DNA from: Pseudomonas viridiflava | GTDB lineage: Bacteria; Pseudomonadota; Gammaproteobacteria; Pseudomonadales; Pseudomonadaceae | Direction of reading: 5' to 3' | Assembly: GCF_900573885.1 (NCBI RefSeq) | Contig: NZ_UPSE01000198.1 | Location: 248,001-312,000, forward strand | DNA: 64,000 nucleotides | Shown: positions 54,883 to 64,000 of the stretch, piece by piece | How positions within the stretch are numbered: the first letter of the stretch is position 1 | How the letters are laid out: the number at the start of each line of letters is the position of its first letter | Made by a program: the position numbers and the translations under genes | Notes under the pieces: model-generated | The model's input: the letters and a program-made list of their open reading frames with translations, nothing else | What the model was told of the DNA's origin: nothing | Databases searched by the model: none

Positions 54883-55884
54883 ATGGGGATTAAGGGAGTG
54901 GCCTGCGTGGCCATGCTAACGCTAACGCTGAGCGTGCCTGCCTGGAGCGATGAGCCTTCGGTAGACGAAGCCCGCGAAGCCTTGAGCAAAAAAGACGACG
55001 ACGCCGACAGCTCCAAGGCCCTGGCCGAAGTGTTTCAGGCCGCCGAAAAAAGCTACACCTTGCTCAAGCAAGGCGAGCGCACGCTGACCTACGGCTTCGA
55101 CTATTCGCTGCTGCGCGATACCCAGATCACCACGTACCGCACCGGCAACAACGTCTACAGCGTGATCGGCGAGAGCGAAGCGCAGCACACCTTCACCAAC
55201 TCGTTCACCTTCGACTACGGCGTGTGGGACAACCTCACGTTCAGCATGCGTATTCCGCTGATCGCCAAGTACGACACCGAGCGCGACCTTAACGTGTACA
55301 GCCTCGGCGACCTGTCGGCGAGCCTGCGTTGGCAACCGTGGGCCTCGCACCGTGGCAAGCCGGTCACCACCTTGTACGGCACCATCGGCCTGCCGACCGG
55401 CACCAGCCCGTACGAGATCAATCCCGAGCACGACCTCTCCACCGGCAACGGCTTTTACAGCATCGGCGGCGGGGTGAACGTGTCGTACGTAATCGACCCG
55501 GTCGTGCTGTTCGGCTCGGTCGGTTACACCTACAACGTGCCGGCCAATGTCGATCAGGAGCGCGGCGGGCGGCATCTGGAAAAGGTCGATCCGGGATCGA
55601 GCATGTCGTTGAGCATGGGTTTTGCGTACGCGCTGTCGTATGACGTGTCGTTGTCCACCTCGTACCAGATGGCGCAGACCTTCAAGCCCACCTACCAATT
55701 CTCCGACACCACGCTTGAGGGCAACGAGCAGACCAGCGCCCTGATGAACTTCTCTCTGGGCCTGCGCACTTCGCCCAATTACATCGTCAACATCAATGCC
55801 GGGTTCGGCATGACGGAAGACTCCCCCGACGTGCTGCTGGGGGTGTCGATGCCACTGGATATTCAGGGTTTAAAGGCCCAATAA
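54883..55884 (+). CDS. Outer-membrane beta-barrel, FapF-like (cluster gene 3)
   Basis: The 333-residue protein has a signal peptide (ending VPAWSD). A charged helical stretch follows at about residues 25-65 (VDEAREALSKKDDDADSSKA), then repeated amphipathic strands rich in Tyr, Thr and Gly to the C-terminus. A helical plug ahead of a barrel is the plan of FapF, the Fap amyloid exporter. Resemblance is by architecture only. It lies between the C39-like and FadL-like genes, so export of the first gene's product is a reasonable inference. Confidence 0.75.
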   Translation: MGIKGVACVAMLTLTLSVPAWSDEPSVDEAREALSKKDDDADSSKALAEVFQAAEKSYTLLKQGERTLTYGFDYSLLRDTQITTYRTGNNVYSVIGESEAQHTFTNSFTFDYGVWDNLTFSMRIPLIAKYDTERDLNVYSLGDLSASLRWQPWASHRGKPVTTLYGTIGLPTGTSPYEINPEHDLSTGNGFYSIGGGVNVSYVIDPVVLFGSVGYTYNVPANVDQERGGRHLEKVDPGSSMSLSMGFAYALSYDVSLSTSYQMAQTFKPTYQFSDTTLEGNEQTSALMNFSLGLRTSPNYIVNINAGFGMTEDSPDVLLGVSMPLDIQGLKAQ

Positions 55885-55903
55885 GCCAGGAGCGACCACC
55901 GTC

Positions 55904-57514
55904 ATGACGATACGAACGTCGCCGCAGGTGTGGGCGATTTCCGGGCTCTGTTGGCTTGCTGCCGGGGTTTACACCGGCTCGGTACAGGCGCAACTGGCCA
56001 ATGATCTGACCATCGGCAATCCCAAAGCCATGGCCATGGGCAATGCCGTGACCGCCGATTCCACCGGTATCGACGCCGTGCACTACAACCCCGCGGCGCT
56101 GACCAAACTCAAGGGCCGGCAGAGCACCATCAAGCTGCTCAGCGGGGTGATGGACATTCGCGCCAAATTCAAAGCACCGGCCGACTACGGCAGCAGCGCG
56201 CTGGGCTTTGACGACGACCCGGTAAAGAACTCCAGCAGCCGCACCCTGACACCGGTGATGTACCTGCCGGGCATGGGCGGCATGACCGAGCTGCCGGTGC
56301 TGATGGCGCCGCTGGCCGGGGTTTCGATCAACCCGCCGGGCTCGAAATTCACCTTTGCCACCAACATTTATGCGCCGATGGCACTGGGGTATTCGCGCGA
56401 CTCCGGTGACGATGCCGGGCGTTACCAGGGCAAGGAAGTGGCGCTGCAACGCATCACGTATTTCTCGCCGTCTGTGGGCTACCAGGCTAACGACACGCTG
56501 GCGCTGGGGCTGTCGGTGGGTTTCTCCCATCAGGCGATGGCGTTGAATCAGGATTTTCGTAATCCGGGAATGCTGACGGGGGTAGTGCGGTTGCTCAACG
56601 AGGCGATCTGCCAACCAGGGCTCGAAGACATGATCGGCCCGTTTATCAACATCTGCGGCGGGAAGATCGGGCCTTACAGTTCGCTGGCCAATATGGATCT
56701 GGACCTGCAACAGAGCCTGTCGCCGACCTATAACCTCGGCGTGCTCTGGGAGCCCACCGACTGGTTCGCCTGGGGCGCGACGTACCAGAGCGAGGCGCGC
56801 ATGCACTTGCAGGGCAAGTACCGCATGAACTACAGCGAGGACTGGCAAGGCTTCTGGTCCGGCCTGCAGGGCTCGTTGGCCGGGCAGATACTCAGTCCGT
56901 TATTCCCCTACGGCAACGTCAGCGAAGAAAGCGGCAACGCCTCGCTGAACATGGTGCTGCCCGACAACTTCAGCACCGGCATCAAGCTGCGGCCGTTCGA
57001 CAAATGGCAGTTCAACTTCGACGCCAAGTGGAGCGACTACAGCGACTGGAACAAATTTGAAATCGAGTTCGACCGCGAGCTGGACCTGCTGCGCATCGCC
57101 AAGATTTTTGGCGGCGGCAACGCCACCGAGCACTCGATCATTCTCGACCGTGGCTACCAGGACACCTGGAGCTTCGCCGTTGGCGCCCAGTACGACATCA
57201 GCGAGCGCCTGGCCCTGCGTGCCGGTTACGAATACCGGCCCTCGGCAATTCCCAAAGACAAAGCCGACGTGCTGGTGCCCATCGGTGACGCCAACCTGTA
57301 CGGCCTGGGCTTTGGCTACCGCTGGGACAAAGACACCACCGTCGACTTCGGCTTCAACTACTTCGTGTCCAAACAGAGCATTCCGGCGGGCACCAGCTGC
57401 AACGTCAACTGCACCGGCATCGACAACCTGGTCTACAACCCCTACGCCGACCTGGACATCGAGACCACCGTGAAGGCGTACATCATGGCCCTGACCTACA
57501 CCACCACCTTTTGA
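55904..57514 (+). CDS. FadL-family outer-membrane transporter (PF03349)
   Basis: The 536-residue protein has a signal peptide, then the FadL N-terminal signature NPKAMAMGNAVTADSTGIDAV leading to HYNPAALTKLKGRQ, and many beta strands. FadL barrels take up long-chain fatty acids and other hydrophobic compounds by lateral diffusion. It lies 19 bases after the FapF-like gene and 9 bases before the MalM-like gene, in the same operon. The substrate here is unknown. Confidence 0.9.
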   Translation: MTIRTSPQVWAISGLCWLAAGVYTGSVQAQLANDLTIGNPKAMAMGNAVTADSTGIDAVHYNPAALTKLKGRQSTIKLLSGVMDIRAKFKAPADYGSSALGFDDDPVKNSSSRTLTPVMYLPGMGGMTELPVLMAPLAGVSINPPGSKFTFATNIYAPMALGYSRDSGDDAGRYQGKEVALQRITYFSPSVGYQANDTLALGLSVGFSHQAMALNQDFRNPGMLTGVVRLLNEAICQPGLEDMIGPFINICGGKIGPYSSLANMDLDLQQSLSPTYNLGVLWEPTDWFAWGATYQSEARMHLQGKYRMNYSEDWQGFWSGLQGSLAGQILSPLFPYGNVSEESGNASLNMVLPDNFSTGIKLRPFDKWQFNFDAKWSDYSDWNKFEIEFDRELDLLRIAKIFGGGNATEHSIILDRGYQDTWSFAVGAQYDISERLALRAGYEYRPSAIPKDKADVLVPIGDANLYGLGFGYRWDKDTTVDFGFNYFVSKQSIPAGTSCNVNCTGIDNLVYNPYADLDIETTVKAYIMALTYTTTF

Positions 57515-57523
57515 GGTTTGCTT

Positions 57524-58687
57524 ATGCCGCGCATCGTTCTGCTCGCCGCATTGCTGCTGACCGCCACTGCCGAGGCGGCGCCCGGTCGCTACCTGACCTG
57601 GGTGGATGACCAGGGGCGGGTGCACAACACATTTGTCGACAGCCACTACAGCGAGCAGCAGCGCCAGGCCGCCAAGCGCATCACCCAAAGCGACCAGGAA
57701 CGCATGGCTCAGGCTGGCGGCAACGGTGGCGCCACCTGGCCCGGTGCGAAAAACAGCACCGAAAGCAAACGCCGCTACTTCACCTGGGTAGACGCCAGCG
57801 GCAACCTGCAAAACAGCTTCTACGCCGGCGCGCAGGTCGCCGGTGCCAAGAGCGACAGCCTGTTAGCCAACGGCGAGCGAACCGGCGACTACATCGACGC
57901 CGACGTGCTGGAAGGGCGTAACTTCGCCCGCCCGGAAAACGGCACGCCGTACTACACCTGGGTCGACGAACAAGGGCGCATGCGCAACTCCAGCGTGCCG
58001 GGCAGCAACGCACCGCAACGCGTAGACGCCCCCTCGACCGTGCGCTACAGCGATGGCCGACAGATTGAATTCAACCACAAAGGCAACGCACTGCCCGGCC
58101 TCGACGGCCAGCCCACCGCCGCCATGCAAGCACTGCTGGCCGGCACGCAAGGCGGCGACAGCGAAGGGCTGTACCAGAACCTCGTGCAGCAATGCTGCGG
58201 CCAACTGGGCGAAGATGACTTCACTGAACTGTCCAGCGACGAACCGCGCTACGAAGAACTCAACCGCTTCTCCCCCAGCTTCAACTTCCCCATGGGCCGC
58301 AGCTACTACGCCGCCCTGAAACTGCCCGCCGCCGGCCGCACCTACGGCTTGCGGGTACGCAGCTTCGCCAACAAAAAAGTCGTCTACCCCTCACTGCTCT
58401 TCCTCGACGAAGCCAAACGCCCAACCCGCCTGGTGAGCGACGCCGTGTACCAACTGCACGGCGAAACCTGGTACCGCTACGCCTTTATTGAAGGCACCAT
58501 TCCCGTGAAAGCCGCGCAAGGCGAGCGCTACGTACTGCTGCTCACTACCGAAGAAGACAAACACCTGCAAACCCTCGACAACAAACCCTTCAAACGCCCC
58601 CTGCAAGACCTGGCACTGGACGAAGCCGGCATGCAGAGCCATGCCCATAGCGACGAGGGTGGGTTTGAATTGGCGATTGTTAAATAG
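57524..58687 (+). CDS. Periplasmic protein with triple Y-T-W-V-D repeats and MalM-like C-terminus (FilE-like)
   Basis: The 387-residue protein has a signal peptide (ending TAEAA). Three short repeats follow: RYLTWVDDQGRVHNTF, RYFTWVDASGNLQNSF and YYTWVDEQGRMRNS, resembling DUF4124 units. Residues about 260-387 match the MalM pattern, with FSPSFNFPMGRSYYAALKL, RVRSFANKKVVYPSLLFL and FIEGTIPVKAAQGERYVLLL. MalM is a periplasmic maltose-operon protein of unknown role. Its presence in a cluster governed by MalT-like regulators is notable. ATG at 57524 with gagg chosen over a TTG two codons earlier. Confidence 0.82.
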   Translation: MPRIVLLAALLLTATAEAAPGRYLTWVDDQGRVHNTFVDSHYSEQQRQAAKRITQSDQERMAQAGGNGGATWPGAKNSTESKRRYFTWVDASGNLQNSFYAGAQVAGAKSDSLLANGERTGDYIDADVLEGRNFARPENGTPYYTWVDEQGRMRNSSVPGSNAPQRVDAPSTVRYSDGRQIEFNHKGNALPGLDGQPTAAMQALLAGTQGGDSEGLYQNLVQQCCGQLGEDDFTELSSDEPRYEELNRFSPSFNFPMGRSYYAALKLPAAGRTYGLRVRSFANKKVVYPSLLFLDEAKRPTRLVSDAVYQLHGETWYRYAFIEGTIPVKAAQGERYVLLLTTEEDKHLQTLDNKPFKRPLQDLALDEAGMQSHAHSDEGGFELAIVK

Positions 58688-58799
58688 CGGCTCGGGCAAG
58701 ATTTTCGTTTTCAGGAATTGCGACTAAAGCGGAACGCCGCCCAGCCAATCCCACAGAAAATGCACAACCTGTAGGAGCGACTTCAGTCGCGATGCTTTT

Positions 58800-58888
58800 G
58801 ATCCGGCCTTTGACCTGGCCTTTGACCTGGCCTTTGATCCGGCCTTTGATCTGGCCTTTGATCTGGCCTTTGATCTGGCCTTTGATCT
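58800..58888. repeat. 12-base tandem repeat, seven copies
   Basis: Units gatcyggccttt/gacctggccttt starting at 58800 and every 12 bases to 58883, ending gatct. Because 12 is divisible by 3, the minus strand reads as a fake Ser-Lys-Ala repeat; not a gene. Confidence 0.9.
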
Positions 58889-58889
58889 A

Positions 58890-59110
58890 CCCGCCCCATT
58901 CATCGCAGGCCGAGTGGAGTCGACGCGTAGGGGGTTGAGCGGCCGGGAGCCGCGAAAGGCGTGTCGGGCCATGGATGGCCCGTCTCGCCGGCCCCCGGAG
59001 CGGCGGCGGAATGAGGGAAGTCGGAGCGCAGCGCAGACCCAAGGTAGGGGCAAGCGCTTTGGTTACTTTGCCGCGACTGGGAAAGTGACTCGCGCGTAAG
59101 GCGCGAAACG
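58890..59110. repeat. Dispersed-looking 200-base intergenic element
   Basis: GC-rich sequence with ggccgggagccgcg, gcccgtctcgccggcccccg and ggttactttgccgcgactgg. Elements of this look are widespread between genes in Pseudomonas and often yield spurious protein calls ending in KVTK-type peptides. Only one full copy is in the window. Confidence 0.55.
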
Positions 59111-59154
59111 AAACGTTCAGGGCACACGGTAATGAATACCCACCACCGTGTAAC

Positions 59155-59187
59155 GTTGGGCTTCGCTGGACGCTCAACCCAACCTAC
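59155..59187. repeat. gtaggttgggttgagc dispersed repeat (inverted copy)
   Basis: Copy reading gttgggcttcgctggacgct then caacccaacctac; same family as 16607-16760. Confidence 0.8.
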
Positions 59188-59454
59188 AAGCTGGATCCCC
59201 GCGTGCGCGAGGATGACGGGGGTTGGTTGAAACGCGCGTAAGGCGCGAAAAGAATGTTCAGCGCACTCGGTAATGAACACCGCCGCACTTCACATCGGTG
59301 TACGGCTTGAGATTCTGGATCCCCGCCTGCGCGGGGATGACGGAGCTTTGGGCAACAATTACGTGAATCCCGAATTGTCGGACCACCGCCTACGCGAGGA
59401 TGACGGTGGCCATCCTGTGGGAGCGACTTCAGTCGCGATGCTTTTGATCGACAT

Positions 59455-59478
59455 AAAAAAGCCCCGCAATCGCGGGGC
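59455..59478 (-). terminator. glpD terminator
   Basis: gccccgc-aatc-gcggggc with six U on the minus strand, 35 bases past the glpD stop. Confidence 0.92.
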
Positions 59479-59512
59479 CAAGGTCTTGCTTTAGCACACA
59501 CAGAATTCAAAC

Positions 59513-61054
59513 CTAAGCAGCATGCGCCCCTTGCGGACTGCGCGGATGCTGCGCCTGCAAATACGAGCTCAACCGCGCTTGCTGCCCCGGCGTCATAAAC
59601 AACCCGAGCTTGCTGCGACGCCACAGAATGTCTTGCGCATCGCGAGCCCATTCCTCACGGCACAAATAATCCACCTCGCGGGCGTACAACCCGGCGCCCA
59701 GGTGTTCGCCCAAATCCTCCAGCGCGCTGGCGCCGTCGAGCAGGGCAAAACTGCGGTTGCCATAGGTGCTGGCCCAACGCCGCGCCACCTGGGTGGGCAA
59801 CCAGCCGTACTGACTATTCAGCGCTTCGACCAACGCGCTACGGCTGCTCATCTGTTCGCCGCCCGGCAGCGGCGAGGAAGCTGTCCAGCTTGCGGTCATG
59901 CTGGTGAAGAACGGCGCCAGTTGGCCCATCGCCGACTCGGCCAGTTTGCGATAGGTGGTCAACTTGCCGCCAAACACCGACAACAGCGGCGCTTCGCCCG
60001 GCTGTGCAGACAACGCCAGCGTGTAGTCGCGAGTGACGGCGGACGGGTCATCCGACTCGTCGTCACACAGCGGCCGCACGCCGGAGTAGGTGTGCAGGAT
60101 GTCGGCCTGGCCGATGGATTTTTTGAAGTGGGCATTGACCACGTCGAGCAGGTATTGGGTTTCTTCCGCGCTGATTGCCACTTGCGACGGGTCGCCCTGG
60201 TACTCGCGGTCGGTCGTGCCGATCAGGGTGAAGCGTTCCAGATAAGGAATGGCGAACACGATGCGGCGGTCTTCGTTTTGCAGAATGTACGCCTGCTCGC
60301 CGTCGTACAGGCGCGGCACCACAATATGGCTGCCCTGAATCAGGCGAATGCCGTAGGGCGATTTCTGCTGCAGGTCGTCTTTGATAAAGCGCGCCACCCA
60401 CGGGCCGGCAGCGTTTACCAGCGCGCGGGCACGAATGGAGAACAGGCTGCCATCGGCACGTTCGAGGTGGATATGCCACAGGCCTTTGCTGCGCCGGGCG
60501 CTGACGCAGCGGGTGCGGGTGTGAATGTGCGCGCCTTTTTCACGGGCGGCCATGGCGTTCAGCACCACCAGGCGGGCGTCGTCGACCCAGCAATCGGAGT
60601 ATTCGAAACCGCGCGCAATTTCCGCTTTCAGCGGACTGCCAGCACCGAAACGCAAGCCGCGCGAGCCCGGCAGTTTTTCCCGTTTGCCGAGGTGGTCGTA
60701 CAGAAACAGGCCCATGCGAATCATCCACGCCGGACGCAGGTGCGGACGATGGGGCAATACAAAGCGCATGGGTTTAACGATGTGGGGTGCTTTGGCCAGC
60801 AGCACTTCGCGTTCGGCGAGGGCTTCGCGTACCAAGCGGAATTCGTAATGTTCGAGGTAGCGCAGGCCGCCGTGGATCAGCTTGCTGCTGGCGGAAGAGG
60901 TGTGTTGCGCCAGATCGTCCTTTTCGCAAAGGAACACCGACAACCCTCGGCCCGCTGCGTCCGCAGCAATGCCCACACCGTTGATGCCGCCACCAACCAC
61001 GGCGACGTCATAGAGTTCAGCAACCGAGCTGGTGGGGTTCTGCTTCGCGTGCAT
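59513..61054 (-). CDS. glpD: Aerobic glycerol-3-phosphate dehydrogenase GlpD
   Basis: The 513-residue membrane-associated flavoenzyme oxidises glycerol 3-phosphate to dihydroxyacetone phosphate and passes electrons to quinone. The FAD motif VAVVGGGINGVGIAADAAGRG-like lies at residues 18-38. SSKLIHGGLRYLEHYEF and GVRPLCDDESDDPSAVTRDY are typical, and the DAO C-terminal domain follows. ATG at 61054 was chosen; a farther start would read through the GlpR operator. A terminator follows. Confidence 0.96.
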   Translation of the reverse strand: MHAKQNPTSSVAELYDVAVVGGGINGVGIAADAAGRGLSVFLCEKDDLAQHTSSASSKLIHGGLRYLEHYEFRLVREALAEREVLLAKAPHIVKPMRFVLPHRPHLRPAWMIRMGLFLYDHLGKREKLPGSRGLRFGAGSPLKAEIARGFEYSDCWVDDARLVVLNAMAAREKGAHIHTRTRCVSARRSKGLWHIHLERADGSLFSIRARALVNAAGPWVARFIKDDLQQKSPYGIRLIQGSHIVVPRLYDGEQAYILQNEDRRIVFAIPYLERFTLIGTTDREYQGDPSQVAISAEETQYLLDVVNAHFKKSIGQADILHTYSGVRPLCDDESDDPSAVTRDYTLALSAQPGEAPLLSVFGGKLTTYRKLAESAMGQLAPFFTSMTASWTASSPLPGGEQMSSRSALVEALNSQYGWLPTQVARRWASTYGNRSFALLDGASALEDLGEHLGAGLYAREVDYLCREEWARDAQDILWRRSKLGLFMTPGQQARLSSYLQAQHPRSPQGAHAA

Positions 61055-61087
61055 GGCAAGCCTCTGAAGTCGAAAGTGAACGTGGTA

Positions 61088-61105
61088 ATGTTCGTTTCCG
61101 AAAAT
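61088..61105. promoter_or_regulatory. GlpR operator upstream of glpD
   Basis: atgttcg-tttc-cgaaaat matches the E. coli GlpR operator plan atgttcg-N4-cgaacat at 13 of 14 arm positions. It lies 34-51 bases upstream of the glpD ATG. Confidence 0.78.
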
Positions 61106-61185
61106 GGTAGCCGAATGTTTTGCCACTGACCAGTCGGGCGTGCGATTGCACGCCGAATGGCACGAGGTATTGCCGATGAGGGTGG

Positions 61186-61944
61186 TTAAACCAGCTTGAG
61201 CTGCACTTTGTGCTGCGCCAGCAGGCGGGCCAGTGCGGGGGAGGGGGTGTGATCGGTGAACAATTGGTTGACCAGGCTGATAGAGCCCAGGCGCACCACG
61301 GCGTTGCGGCCGAACTTGCTGGAGTCGGCGGCCAGCAGCACTTGCCGGGCGTTGTCGATGATGGCTTGCGACACGCGCACTTCCTGGTAATCGAAGTCGA
61401 GCAGGCTGCCGTCGTCGTCGATGCCGCTGATGCCCATCAGCGCGAAGTCGACTTTGAACTGCTGAATGAAATCCACCGCCGTCTGCCCGACGATGCCGCC
61501 GTCGCTGCGCACCGTGCCGCCGGCCACCAGCACTTCGAAGTCGGCTTTGTCGCTGAGCTGCGCCGCGACATGCAGGTTATTGGTGATCACTTTCAGGCCG
61601 CGGTGATTAAGCAGCGCGCGGGCAATGGCTTCGGTGGTGGTGCCAATGTTGATAAATACCGACGCGTGGTCTGGCACCTGGGCGGCAATCGCTTCGGCAA
61701 TGCGCTGTTTCTCGTCGCGCATCAGCCCGGCGCGCATGGCGTAGGCGGTGTTCTGGGTGCTTGACGCTTCGCTGGCCGCGCCGCCGTGGGTGCGGCGCAA
61801 CAAGCCTTGTTCGGCGAGCTGGTTGATGTCGCGGCGGATGGTTTGCGGGGTGACGGCAAAGGCTTGGGCCAGCTCATCGATGCTGACGTAACCGCGTTCG
61901 CGGGCGAGGTCGAGAATGTCTTGCTGCCGGGGCGCCAGGGTCAT
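61186..61944 (-). CDS. glpR: Glycerol regulon repressor GlpR (DeoR family)
   Basis: The 252-residue repressor has an N-terminal HTH ([20 protein letters not shown]) at residues 19-38 and a sugar-phosphate-binding DeoRC domain ([56 protein letters not shown]). It binds glycerol 3-phosphate as inducer and controls glpD and glpK. It is upstream of glpD on the same strand with 131 bases between. Confidence 0.95.
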   Translation of the reverse strand: MTLAPRQQDILDLARERGYVSIDELAQAFAVTPQTIRRDINQLAEQGLLRRTHGGAASEASSTQNTAYAMRAGLMRDEKQRIAEAIAAQVPDHASVFINIGTTTEAIARALLNHRGLKVITNNLHVAAQLSDKADFEVLVAGGTVRSDGGIVGQTAVDFIQQFKVDFALMGISGIDDDGSLLDFDYQEVRVSQAIIDNARQVLLAADSSKFGRNAVVRLGSISLVNQLFTDHTPSPALARLLAQHKVQLKLV

Positions 61945-62057
61945 TAAGGGCTTCCTTTTTTGCGCCGCATTATAGGCGCTTGGGCATCGGCGGGGCAGCG
62001 CACAAGCGCGCTCGACTTTTGCCGGGTCTGCCTCTAAGGTACGCGAACTTTGTCGGA

Positions 62058-62075
62058 ATTTTCACATTCGAACAT
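62058..62075. promoter_or_regulatory. GlpR operator overlapping the ybaK start
   Basis: attttca-catt-cgaacat matches the GlpR plan atgttcg-N4-cgaacat at 12 of 14 arm positions and overlaps the ybaK ATG (62074). Binding here should silence both ybaK and downstream glpK, and may also affect divergent glpR. Confidence 0.6.
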
Positions 62076-62544
62076 GACCCCAGCCATCGACCTGTTAAAA
62101 AAAGCCGGCGCCGCCCATCAGGTGTTGAGTTACAGCCACGACCCCAAGGCTGCCTCGTACGGCCTGGAAGCGGCGGAAAAGCTGGGCCTGGAACCTGCCC
62201 GGGTGTTCAAAACCCTGTTGGCCGCGAGCGAGAAGGGCGAGTTGTTGGTGGCGGTGGTGCCGGTGGCAGGCACGCTTGACCTCAAAGCCCTGGCGCACGC
62301 CGCCGGGGTGAAGAAAGCTGATATGGCCGACCCCGCCGCCGCCCAGCGCTCCACGGGTTATTTGCTTGGCGGCATCAGTCCGCTGGGGCAGAAAAAACGC
62401 CTGCGCACGTTTATCGACGACAGCGCCAGGCAACACCCAAGTATTTATGTAAGCGCCGGCCGCCGTGGCCTGGAAGTGGAATTGGCTGCCGATGTGCTGG
62501 CCGCGCACTGCCAGGGGCAATTCGCAGCCATTGGCCGCGAATAA
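62074..62544 (+). CDS. ybaK: Cys-tRNA(Pro)/Cys-tRNA(Cys) deacylase YbaK
   Basis: The 156-residue editing enzyme removes wrongly charged cysteine or similar from tRNA(Pro). Family motifs are GLEPARVFKTLLAAS, VAVVPVAGTLDLKALAHAAG with the editing-site lysine in the KTL element, and GYLLGGISPLGQKKRL. It lies 61 bases upstream of glpK and under a GlpR-type site, an unusual regulatory position. A TTG start eight codons earlier is possible but has no better ribosome site. Confidence 0.94.
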   Translation: MTPAIDLLKKAGAAHQVLSYSHDPKAASYGLEAAEKLGLEPARVFKTLLAASEKGELLVAVVPVAGTLDLKALAHAAGVKKADMADPAAAQRSTGYLLGGISPLGQKKRLRTFIDDSARQHPSIYVSAGRRGLEVELAADVLAAHCQGQFAAIGRE

Positions 62545-62605
62545 CCGGTGAGTCAGCGGGTTCGCCGCGGGCGAAGTCCTCACGAACAATAACAAGGAAG
62601 CGCAG

Positions 62606-64000
<1,395 letters not shown>

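Larger units (their letters stand above)
58688..59454. other. Repeat-rich gene-free spacer before glpD
   Basis: No gene is supported in about 770 bases. In order it holds a REP-like pair (58725-58795), a 12-base tandem repeat (58800-58888), a 200-base element that matches a common Pseudomonas intergenic repeat (about 58890-59110), a gtaggttggg copy (59155-59187), and three partial copies of the ggatccc/gatgacgg family (59189-59410), then a last REP copy (59415-59447). Confidence 0.7.

Noticed and set aside
53427..58687. Standard fap amyloid operon
   Set aside because: C39-like and FapF-like genes are present, but no FapB/FapC repeat proteins or FapE are seen, and FadL and MalM-like genes are extra.
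58800..58888. Possible CRISPR array
   Set aside because: The units are 12 bases with no spacers, so it is a simple tandem repeat. No cas genes nearby.
58887..59280. Two overlapping minus-strand open frames
   Set aside because: They lie wholly in repeat elements and give peptides of the kind known as spurious calls.
59522..61129. 535-codon frame antisense to glpD
   Set aside because: Shadow of glpD. Crosses the GlpR operator and ends outside any logical unit.

Overview
The window looks like a Pseudomonas chromosome (high GC, about 60% or more by eye). Pseudomonas markers include a 976-residue NrdA with an ATP-cone extension, OprI, a PcpS-type phosphopantetheinyl transferase, ThrH, CysB, DUF3077, and several REP-like repeat families scattered between genes. 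From memory, several blocks match gene neighbourhoods of P. aeruginosa (nrdBA with a two-component system; tesA/ybbA/ybbP with an L,D-transpeptidase and oprI; usp-cysB-cysH-thrH-pabB-two LuxR regulators; glp). Here they are joined in a different order, so this is another species of the genus.

Layout. 1-6.8 kb is an accessory, defence-like region. It holds an McrB-type AAA+ motor translationally coupled to a gene cut by the window edge, a DUF3077 gene with a long structured leader, a three-gene cassette with stop/start overlaps (predicted winged helix; winged helix plus HEPN-like RNase; decayed membrane coiled-coil gene), and an AT-rich membrane-anchored orphan. 6.9-11.5 kb is nrdAB. 12.3-16.1 kb has a two-component system coupled to a FhuF-like ferric reductase, then pcpS. 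A structured, terminator-ended candidate sRNA lies at about 16.2 kb. 16.4-20.4 kb has DUF3820, an RluA-type pseudouridine synthase, an AraC regulator, and dctA behind a sigma-54 type promoter.

20.8-28.3 kb is a compact operon of unknown purpose. It contains a GntR/UTRA regulator, an AprA-like flavoprotein, an AprB-like ferredoxin, a sulfonate/nitrate-type ABC importer whose binding protein has a NosL-like tail, a HEAT-repeat protein and DUF971. 28.4-42.5 kb is mostly housekeeping: greB, ybbAP, tesA, an L,D-transpeptidase, oprI, DAHP synthase, PilZ, a thioredoxin-like protein, a ketopantoate-reductase-like protein, a 5'-nucleotidase, usp and cysB. 42.6-47.4 kb carries an MFS/MarR pair, a divergent cysH, thrH and pabB.

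47.6-58.7 kb holds two coupled MalT-like LuxR regulators followed by a Fil/Fap-like surface cluster: a small secreted DUF6160-like protein, a C39 peptidase-like protein, a FapF-like outer-membrane barrel, a FadL-type barrel and a MalM-like protein. 59.5-64 kb is the glycerol regulon (glpD, glpR, ybaK, glpK) in an unusual divergent arrangement with two good GlpR operators.

The best candidates for undescribed biology are the HEPN/winged-helix cassette, the AprAB-like/ABC/HEAT/DUF971 operon, and the regulator plus Fil/Fap-like export cluster. The structured RNA near 16.2 kb is a strong smaller candidate. All functional links for these are inferences from sequence and context.
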